64,000 bases of DNA from Laburnicola sp. R22_1 (lineage: Eukaryota > Ascomycota > Dothideomycetes > Pleosporales > Didymosphaeriaceae), in NCBI GenBank assembly GCA_014281115.1, contig JACONQ010000009.1:434001-498000 (forward strand). Reading direction: 5' to 3'. Position numbers and translations under genes: made by a program. The notes under the pieces are model-generated. The model worked only from the letters and a program-made list of their open reading frames with translations, ran no database searches and was not told where the DNA came from. Below, in pieces: positions 51,992 through 59,804 of this stretch (position 1 is the stretch's first letter; each line of letters starts with the position of its first letter).

Positions 51992-52279
51992 TCAGATATA
52001 CGGGTATTCTTAATGAGTTGAGATGGAAAAGTGGTGGGTTGATTGATTGATTGTGTGTATTCTATCGGAGAAGCTCGGCTACCGCGAGAAGTAACTATCT
52101 AGTACTAAGCCGCACTAGTACTATTTAGAATAGTACAGGGGCAGTGTAAAACAGTAGTGCGCCAGCCTCCTCAGTGTATTTCAATGTGAAATCACTGTGA
52201 TTTACACTGATTACCACTGTAAGGGGCCATATGATCGTACACACCTACCCACTGGATTTCACAGTGACTGTCTATCTGA
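51992..52279. mobile_element. 288-bp RIP-free island, probable MITE
   Basis: Within the 3' part of Gypsy G, CA and TG become frequent again for about 290 bp (ttgattgattgattgtgtgt, cagtgtatttcaatgtgaaa). The ends carry a short inverted repeat, TCAGATA...TATCTGA, and several CAGTG/CACTG motifs lie near the right end, as in hAT-type MITEs. No coding frame. Short repeats usually escape RIP, which would explain its state. Target duplication is not clear. Confidence 0.5.
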
Positions 52280-52838
52280 CAATTATAGACTAGTTAATTA
52301 CTTTAGCGCTTAAGGTAGTATTAGGGTTAACTAAGGCTACTACTTATGTGAGCTCTTTATAAGCCTCTAGCGCTTCTAACTTATTTATTATAGATATACT
52401 GTAATTAAATAATTCTTATTTCTTTTAATATAATTTCTTACGCTAATTACGTAAGCGTGCTATTTTCTCTTATACTAGACGCGTACAACGAAGTGCTAAA
52501 TAAGCAAGCTCTCTCTTAACGCAAAGCTTTGCCTTCTTTTTAGCCTCTAGCTTTTTTAATCTTTCTATCTCTATATTTATTTTTAAATAGTCTAGTAATA
52601 GAACTTTCTCTGGCTTACACTTCTAATTACTATACTAGACATAGTTTATGCACTTTAAGTGTAAGAATAATCATTAATAAGGTAGCGTTTTTTTTATATA
52701 GTAAGTATATGCAACTATTATAAAGACGCAGTCTTATTTAAGGCGATTAGCTTAGGAGTAATAGTATTAGGTAGATTAAGAAAGTGGCTTTATAGGTAGT
52801 TAACTTATTAGAATACTAAGTCTAGAGAGGGAAGCTAA

Positions 52839-53260
52839 TATTAGGATCTAATATAATATAGGACGAGGCACTAGCACTTGTAACTACTAGAGCCTAGCGC
52901 ACTTTTAAACTAAGACATTATATAACTTAGGTTATAGGTCCTAGAATTATTAGTATTCTAGGGAGTCTTAGCGGCTATAGGATTTTAGGACTCTTAGGAC
53001 TAATAGGACTTATAGAATTCTAGGATATAGCTAAGTATATAGAAATATAAGTATTTACTTAGATACTTATATTTAACCTATTTATTAATCTATTATTTAG
53101 ATTATACTTAGGCACTTACTATTAATTTGTTATTTTATAATCTTTAATACTAATGCCCTTTAACCTACGTAAGTAGTTAAGATTCCTTGCCCTTATTAAG
53201 ACGCTCCTGCCTAAGAACCAACTCTACCTATTAGGACTAGCTACCCTATTAGTCTTAATA
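52839..53260 (+). repeat. Right LTR of Gypsy G
   Basis: 422 bp, begins TATTAGGATC and ends TCTTAATA; preceded by the purine-rich tagagagggaagctaa. Confidence 0.9.
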
Positions 53261-53385
53261 CTTTAGTAGTTAGGATCTGCGATGTAATTCTTAGGCTTCT
53301 AAGCAAATATTAGTTAAATATAATATGTTAGCTTAAATATATTAGAAATATATTAGGAATATATTCTAAATATATTTAAACTAAC

Positions 53386-53473
53386 CTTAGGCTTAGACTT
53401 AGGCTTAAACTTAGGCTTAGACTTAGGCTTAAACTTAGGCTTAGACTTAGGCTTAAACTTAGACTTAGGCTTA
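53386..53473 (+). repeat. 12-bp minisatellite, alternating as a 24-bp unit
   Basis: cttaggcttaga and cttaggcttaaa alternate for six and a half units, then a partial unit. Most likely an amplified 24-bp unit. Confidence 0.88.
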
Positions 53474-53816
53474 TCCTCTTTGCCCTCCTATCTATCTATT
53501 AGCTTTAGTTTATTTAAATTATTATAGAGGTAAACCTTTCTAGCCTCTGCTATATATTAATATAGGATTACGTACCTTATCCTAATCTAGGTTAGAGAAG
53601 GTAAGGTAACTCTAGGTAGCCGTGCTAGTAGGCTTTAGGAGGAATTAAGTAAGATATTAATAGTTTTGTATAAGACTCTTCTAATTCTAAAAAGATAGAA
53701 TAACTAGTACTAATCTATATAGAAGATAGTACTATAAAGAGAATTAACTATAAAGATTTAAAACTAAGAAGATTCTCTAGATTTATATAGTTCTAATCTT
53801 TTATAACCTTACTATA

Positions 53817-53871
53817 ATTACTATAATTATAGTAATCTACCTAATTATCTTAGTTACTATAATTATAGTAA
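53817..53871. repeat. Two AT palindromes next to the pogo C insertion site
   Basis: ATTACTATAATTATAGTAAT (53817-53836) is a perfect 20-bp palindrome, and an 18-bp version occurs at 53854-53871. Related sequence borders C and D (56121-56149). Confidence 0.75.
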
Positions 53872-53906
53872 TCTATTATATACTTCTAATTACTCTAATT
53901 ACTATA

Positions 53907-56118
53907 ACATATTCTATTAGTAGTCCGAACAGATTAGTCCGCCGGATAGTTTTTCTTGGCAACTTCGAGGTCCCTTATAACTTATTATAAAACACTACCA
54001 ACGTTACTTTATAGTGACTTATAATAATCTACTATAACTTATAATATACTAAATTACTATTTAATCTACTTTTTATATTATGCAGCCTTTTTACGCGGCT
54101 GCAGTAGCTGCGTAAAGCTAAGGAGTCTTTCTTAGTAGTACGAACTTATAATAAGACTCCCTATAATATACAATATATTATCTACTATACTATATATAGG
54201 CAATATATAGTATACTTATTATAATTTGCAGTAAAGCATACTATATCTTAAGTAGTACTTTATTTAATTTTTAGTCACTAAGTACGTATTATTATAAGAT
54301 AAAGTTAACCTGTTATTTTTGGCCTTATAGTAACCTATAATAAAATTTCTCTAATTTACTATTAACACTATCTAAAAATAAGCCACTAAGGATAATATCT
54401 AACTTCTCCTCTATCTCTTTATCTATCTAATAGGTCCTTGCATTGTGCCTAGGCTCTTCGCACCTCTAATAGTGGCATTATATTAAGGGACCTGCCTCTT
54501 TCTTACTACTATCTTACGCCCTTTTTAATAACTTTACCCTAATAGAAGGGCTTTCTACTTCTAAATCTACTCCCTAAGCAAAGCCTAGTGTCCTACCTTT
54601 GTAAATACACTTTTTTTTACGCGTTTTTCGCTTTATTAGAACCTTAATTTGCTTCTTAAGTTTCTTAATATAGGTCTCTTAAAGTACACTATAGTAGAGT
54701 ATAAGTTTAGCACCTTTTATAAGCAAGAAGTAGCTTATTTTAGTATTAGGTAGAGACTAAATAAAAAAGTCGCGTATAAGCTTTAACTAGAATTTAAACT
54801 TAAGAGTATTACTTAGGGTCCTGGCTTACTATAGTGTATTTAGTATAATACCTTAAGGTGGAGTGTAAATACGCATATTAAGGCGATTTACTACTACTAA
54901 TATATTTTAAGAAATAAGTCTAGCGGCCTTAAAGGCTTTTTTATAGTTTTCTAGTATAAATATATTAAAAAACGCGTTGCAAAAGGCTAGTAGAAAGCCC
55001 TTTTTATTAATATAAAAGACGCGTTAGCGCGCTAAGTTCTATATATACTAGAAGTACTTTAGTTTTAGTAGCACAAAATAGACTATATTAAGTGGGTAGA
55101 GGATATAAGATAAGTGCGCTAGTATATAGAGTGTTAGGATCTTTTATTCTAGGTAATAGTTCTTAAAATTTAAGGAGTGGTAGCTCTTATAGCTGTCTAG
55201 AATAAGTAACCTTTATAACCCTACTATGCGCGGCCTTATATACGTATTAAAGTGCTTTAACTACGCAACTCTAAGTTTATTATTAGTCTAGCTAGTTTTA
55301 GAGACTAAGAGCTTCTAATTATAAGGGATACTAGTCTCCTTATACTACGCTAAGATATAGACTTGCCCTTTATAGATAATAAAGGGTAGGATAGTATATC
55401 TAGTAGCGCAAATACTCTAAATTACTATAACCTACTTGCCATTACCTAGCTAAATAAGTATAGGTTAAGAATATCTTTCTAAACTAGTTATAACTATTAT
55501 TAAGCTAATAACTCCTATTTAGAAGTCTATCTTATTAAAGCTATAGATATCTTTATTCTACACTCTATACTTGGCTTTTATATCCTCCACTAGCTAAAAC
55601 TACGCGTTTATAACCTCTAGGTCTTTCTATTATATTCTTTATTAGTTTTTCGCTTAATTAAAAGCTATTTTAAGCTTAGGTATGCGCTTTATAAAGCGCT
55701 AAGCCTAGAATTATCCTATAGAATCTGTGCCGCGTAGCTAGTAGTTTATTAGCTATATCTTTTATCTTATCTAGCTAGGATGCAAATCCTTATAGATCTA
55801 GGTTAAGAATATACTGTATAAGTGTCTACTCTTTAGTTATGGTAAGCTTTACTATACCTAATTATATATCTACTTAGATGGTAATTCTATTAAGTTAATT
55901 ATTTAGTGTAGACTTTAGGATATTATATACTGCAGCAGCACGTTATAGGCTTAAAATTTGCTTATTTTAATAGACGGAAAGGGTAAACTTAATTCTGTCT
56001 TCTTAATTAGATAATAACGTGTTGTGTTATTAAGATATTATAATTTATAGTAAAGTGTTGTGGTCTTAGTAAAAACTATTTGGCGAACTAATTTGTCTAG
56101 ACTACTAATAGACTATAT
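53907..56118 (-). mobile_element. Fot1/pogo element, family 1, copy C (reversed)
   Basis: 2212 bp, TA duplications at 53905-53906 and 56119-56120. Same inverted repeats as A and B, in the reverse orientation. Heavily RIP-mutated. Confidence 0.88.
54346..56038 (-). pseudogene. Fot1/pogo transposase relic, copy C
   Basis: Aligns along its length with the 1695-bp frame of A and B, but is 2 bp shorter, has ATA in place of the start codon, has lost the final TGA, and carries many more TAG/TAA. Zinc-knuckle region (about 54440-54480) is also altered. Confidence 0.82.
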
Positions 56119-57671
56119 TAATTATAGTAATTAATTATATAACTTACTAACATATTCTATTAGTAGCCCGAATAGATTAGTCTACTAGATAGTTTTTACT
56201 AAGACTATAATACTTTACTATAAATTATAATGTCTTAATAATATAACGCGTTATTATCTAATTAAGAAGGCAGAATTAAGCTTGCCCTTTACGCCTATTA
56301 GAATAAGCAAATTTTAAGCCTATAACGCGCTACTATAGTATATAATATTCTAAAGTCTATACTAAGCAATTAAATTAATAGAATTACCGCCTAAGTAGAT
56401 ATATAATTAGGCATAGCAAAGCTTACTATAACTAAAAAGCAGACGCTTATATAGTATATTCTTAACCTAGATTTGTAAGGATTTATACCCTAGCTAGGTA
56501 AGGTAGAAAATATAGCTAATAAACTACTAGCTGTATAGTATAGAGACCCTATAGGATAATACTAGGCTTAGCGCTTTGTAAAGCGCGTACCAAAGCTTAA
56601 AATAGCTTTTAATTAAGTAAAGAACTAATAGAGAATATAATAGGAAGATCTAGAGGTTATAAATATGTAGTTTTAGCTAGTAAAGAATATAAAAACTAAG
56701 TATAGAGTGTAGAATAAAGATATCTATAACTTTAATAAGATAGGCTTCTAGATAGAAGTTATTAGCTTAATAAAGGTTGTAACTAGTTTAGAAAGATATT
56801 CTTAATCTACACTTATTTAGCTAGGCAACTATAAGTAGGTTATAGTAATTTAGAGTATTTGCGCTACTAGGTATACTGTCCTACCCTTTATTATCTATAA
56901 GGGGCAAGTCTATATCTTAGCGTGGTATAAGGAGACTAGTATCTCCTATAATTAGAAGCTCTTAGTCTCTAAGACTGGCTAGACTAATAACAAGCTTAGA
57001 GTTATATAGTTAAAGCACTTTAATATGTATATAAGGCCGCGCATAGTAGATTATAGAGATTACTTATTCTAGATAGCTATAAGAGCTACTACTTCTAGGA
57101 TTTTAAGAATTATTGCCTAAAATAGAAGATTCTAATACTCTATATACTAGCGCACTTATCTTATATTCTCTAGCCACTTAATATGGTCTATTTCGCGCTA
57201 TTAAAGCTAAAGTACTCCTAGCGTGTGCGGGACTTAGTGCGCTAACGCGTCTTTTATATTAATAAAGAAAGCTTTCTACTAGCCTTTTATAACGCGTTTT
57301 TAATATGTTTATATTAGAAAACTATAAAAAAGCCTTTAAGGCCTCTAGATTTATCCCTTTAAATATATTAGTAGTAGTAGATCGCTTTAATGTGCGTATT
57401 TACACTTTACCTTAGGGTAATCTAGATTATAAGCGAGTCGCCCTTATAAGCGAGTTGCCTACCTTATTAACTCTCTTAGCCTTTTATAGCCTATACATCC
57501 ATAACGCAATAAAATAATATTAATATAAGAGCTATTCTAGTTTAAGTAGTATTTACAGTACGCTTTTCACACGTTTGTAAGTTATGGCCAGTCTCTCTGC
57601 AGCGACCGCAGCGCGCTAAGGCCTGCCGGCTTATACCTAATCGCGTCTTGCCTTAACGCGTTTCTCCCTTA

Positions 57672-57712
57672 TCGTGTTTGATCACGTAATGCACGCTATC
57701 GCGTAATGCACG
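57672..57712 (+). repeat. Left terminal inverted repeat of F
   Basis: 41 bp, perfect complement of 59764-59804. Confidence 0.95.
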
Positions 57713-57760
57713 CGCCCCACCAAAATCGCGAAATATTCAACCCACCATAACTCCACCAAT

Positions 57761-59038
57761 ATGGCTCCAATCGACGAGGCTCTTGCGGCAATCGAATCGC
57801 TAAAACCAGGAGAACATTTTACGTATACAGAAATTGCCAAAAGATTTGGGGTTAGCCGGTCAACTCTGTCGCGGCGCGCGCGTAGTAAAACCCTATCGAT
57901 GGCGCGTAAGCTCGAAAATCAACAAATGCTCAACGCTACGCAGGAAGCAACGCTCGTACAGTATATTCAAGACCTCTCGGCGCGAGGGCTACCTCCTACA
58001 AGCTATATGATACGAAACTTCGCGTCAGAAATAGCTGGAAAATACGTTGGGACTTGCTGGCCGTCGCGCTTCATTGAGCGCCACAAACTCGACTTAATAT
58101 CGCGATGGACATCCGGCATCGACGCCTCACGCCGCAGAGCTGATTCGGCCTTCAAGTACGCGCTGTACTTCAAGCTATTAGCTAAAAAAATCGAGCAATA
58201 CAACGTTAACGCACCCCATATTTACAATATGGATGAGAAGGGATTTCTTATTGGAATCCTCTCTAAATCGAAGCGCGTCTTTTCTCGCGAGCAATACGAG
58301 CGTGGGAAGTTCAAATCAATGCTCCAGGACGGCAATCGCGAGTGGATAACTTCAATAGCCTGTATTTGCGCCGACGGCTCTACCCTCACACCTGCCCTCA
58401 TTTATCAGGCAGCCTCTGGCAACGTACAAGACACCTGGCTCCAGGATTTCAACCCTGAAATCCACAAGGCTTTTTTCTCCTCCTCGCCCTCAGGATGGAC
58501 CAATAACGATATCGGGCTCAGCTGGCTCAAACAGGTGTTTAACCGCGAGACGAAAGCAAAGGCAAGGACGTCGTACCGCCTCTTGATCGTTGATGGGCAT
58601 GGATCTCACGTAACAAAGGATTTTATCGATTTCTGCGACGTCAATAAGATCCTGCTGGCAATATTTCCGCCTCACAACACCCATACGCTTCAGCCGCTGG
58701 ATGTGGGCGTCTTCGGGCCTCTCGCGAGCGCGTACAGCAACGGCCTCGCGAGCTTTATGGACGCCTGCCAGGGCCTCTCCAGCATTACAAAGAGGGACTT
58801 TTTCAGGATATTCTGGGCCGCCTGGGAGCGCGCGCTAACGTCAGCAACGGTCCTTAAGGCCTTTGAGGCTACTGGGATCGTGCCCTTAGATCCCGACAGG
58901 ATCCTCAAGCGATTTGAAACTCGCGAGCCTGAGCGCCCCAGCTCAAGCGAGAGCAGCACGTTGGTCCTTAGCGCCAGCGACTGGCGTAAAATCGAGGGCT
59001 TATTACGTCAAGTTGTTGGAGATATTTACGAGTCTTAG
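57761..59038 (+). CDS. Fot1/pogo transposase (HTH, CENP-B-like and DDE domains), truncated by a TAG
   Basis: An open frame of 425 codons. Residues about 15-45 form a psq-type helix-turn-helix (YTEIAKRFGVSRSTLSRR); about 55-120 a CENP-B/Tc5-like DNA-binding domain (LSARGLPPTSYMIRNFASEI); about 150-385 the DDE_1 nuclease. The catalytic triad is complete: Asp158 in YNMDEKGF, Asp278 in LLIVDGHGSH and Asp314 in QPLDVGVFGP, spacing DD35D, typical of Tc1/mariner pogo elements that cut and paste at TA. The frame ends at TAG 59036-59038, but coding sequence clearly continues for about 150 codons in the same frame, so this stop is a CAG-to-TAG change in a RIP-type CA context. The start follows the inverted repeat by 48 bp. 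Activity of the 425-residue product is unknown; all catalytic residues are present. Confidence 0.9.
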   Translation: MAPIDEALAAIESLKPGEHFTYTEIAKRFGVSRSTLSRRARSKTLSMARKLENQQMLNATQEATLVQYIQDLSARGLPPTSYMIRNFASEIAGKYVGTCWPSRFIERHKLDLISRWTSGIDASRRRADSAFKYALYFKLLAKKIEQYNVNAPHIYNMDEKGFLIGILSKSKRVFSREQYERGKFKSMLQDGNREWITSIACICADGSTLTPALIYQAASGNVQDTWLQDFNPEIHKAFFSSSPSGWTNNDIGLSWLKQVFNRETKAKARTSYRLLIVDGHGSHVTKDFIDFCDVNKILLAIFPPHNTHTLQPLDVGVFGPLASAYSNGLASFMDACQGLSSITKRDFFRIFWAAWERALTSATVLKAFEATGIVPLDPDRILKRFETREPERPSSSESSTLVLSASDWRKIEGLLRQVVGDIYES

Positions 59039-59640
59039 GCTGCCAAACTCTCGCGTACGCTCCACTCGATTTTAGCGAAAAATCAGATCCTTAAGCACGA
59101 AAATACTCAGCTCAAAGAGACCCTCGTTAACGAGCGCAAGCGCCGCCAGCGGGGTAAGGCCCTGGCGCTCGAGACGCCGGAGGATTACAACAGTGGCGCG
59201 ATTTTCTGGTCGCCAGCTAAGGTCCAGAGGGCTCGCGACTGGCAGGCACAAAAGGACGCGGAGGAGAAGGAGATACAGCTTCAAAAGGACATCCAGTCCC
59301 AGCTCAGAGAGCAGAGCAAGCTTGAAAAGCAAGCCCTCTTGCAACAGCGACGCCTTGAAAAGGCTCAGGCTCAAGCAGAGCGCGCTCGCGAGCGCGAGCT
59401 GAAGGCTATTGAAGCTCAAGAAAAGCGAGAGGCCCGCGCAATTGAAAAACAACTCCGCGATGAGCTCAAAGCTTCCCAAAAGGGTAATTAACATAGCCTT
59501 AAGCCTCCAGCAAAAATCCAAAGGATATTGAGCTTGTACAGCTTGAGTTACAGCCTGTCAAAGTTGACGAGCCCGAGATGCCCGAGATCGCGCCCACGAC
59601 GCGCACACGTCAAATACGCCTCCCAGAGCGCTACAGGTAG
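59039..59640 (+). pseudogene. C-terminal part of the F transposase, beyond the premature stop
   Basis: Same frame as the main part to a TAA at 59489-59491, with EDYNSGAIFWSPAKVQRARD, a hallmark C-terminal motif of Fot1-type transposases, then a long Gln/Glu/Lys/Arg-rich coiled coil (about 59230-59480). The TAA can be a changed CAA. Coding then continues in another frame (59521-59640, KDIELVQLELQP... to RLPERYR and TAG), so one base seems lost near 59505. Three lesions thus separate this copy from a full-length gene. Confidence 0.75.
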
Positions 59641-59763
59641 CCAATAGAAGGGCTATATTTGTTAAATAAGCTCTTCTGATTATTACTCTAGAAAATCCGA
59701 CGATTTTACAATATATACAAGCTGTACAGCTTCAAGTTGTGGATGGGCGGAAATTGCCGAAAA

Positions 59764-59804
59764 CGTGCATTACGCGATAGCGTGCATTACGTGATCAAAC
59801 ACGA
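59764..59804 (-). repeat. Right terminal inverted repeat of F
   Basis: 41 bp, perfect complement of 57672-57712. Confidence 0.95.

Larger units (their letters stand above)
35987..53260 (+). mobile_element. Gypsy chromovirus G, interrupted by Gypsy H
   Basis: Two 422-bp LTRs enclose a plus-strand Gypsy internal region. Without H and one 5-bp duplication the element is 7114 bp. Flanks are ATTTA (left) and CTTTA (right), a possibly damaged target duplication. Domains are gag with zinc knuckle, protease, reverse transcriptase, RNase H, then (after H) integrase and a chromodomain. Strongly RIP-mutated. Confidence 0.88.
53266..53906. other. Unclassified AT-rich block, right part
   Basis: Continuation of 31485-35986 on the other side of Gypsy G. 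It carries the densest AATATATTNNN chain (53336-53378: four units in a row), a 12-bp minisatellite and two AT palindromes. No gene. Confidence 0.5.
57672..59804 (+). mobile_element. Fot1/pogo element, family 3, F: nearly RIP-free
   Basis: 2133 bp with perfect 41-bp inverted repeats (57672-57712, 59764-59804; outer end TCGTGTTTGATCACGTAATG) and TA duplications at 57670-57671 and 59805-59806. The repeats contain cgtaatgcacg twice, 17 bp apart, which may be transposase-binding sites. CA/TG content is normal. Inserted in E2, itself in D; the empty site is visible in E1 (cttaacgcgtttctctcttaag). Confidence 0.95.

Noticed and set aside
53386..53473. ttaggc-type repeat as internal telomere sequence
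   Set aside because: Fungal telomere repeats are TTAGGG-like; this array is a 12/24-bp minisatellite without that unit.
57761..59521. Minus-strand frames (58003-58203, 58490-58684, 58690-58959, 59072-59521) and plus frame 59193-59402
   Set aside because: Other-frame shadows of the F transposase; the coding frame has helix-turn-helix and DDE motifs.
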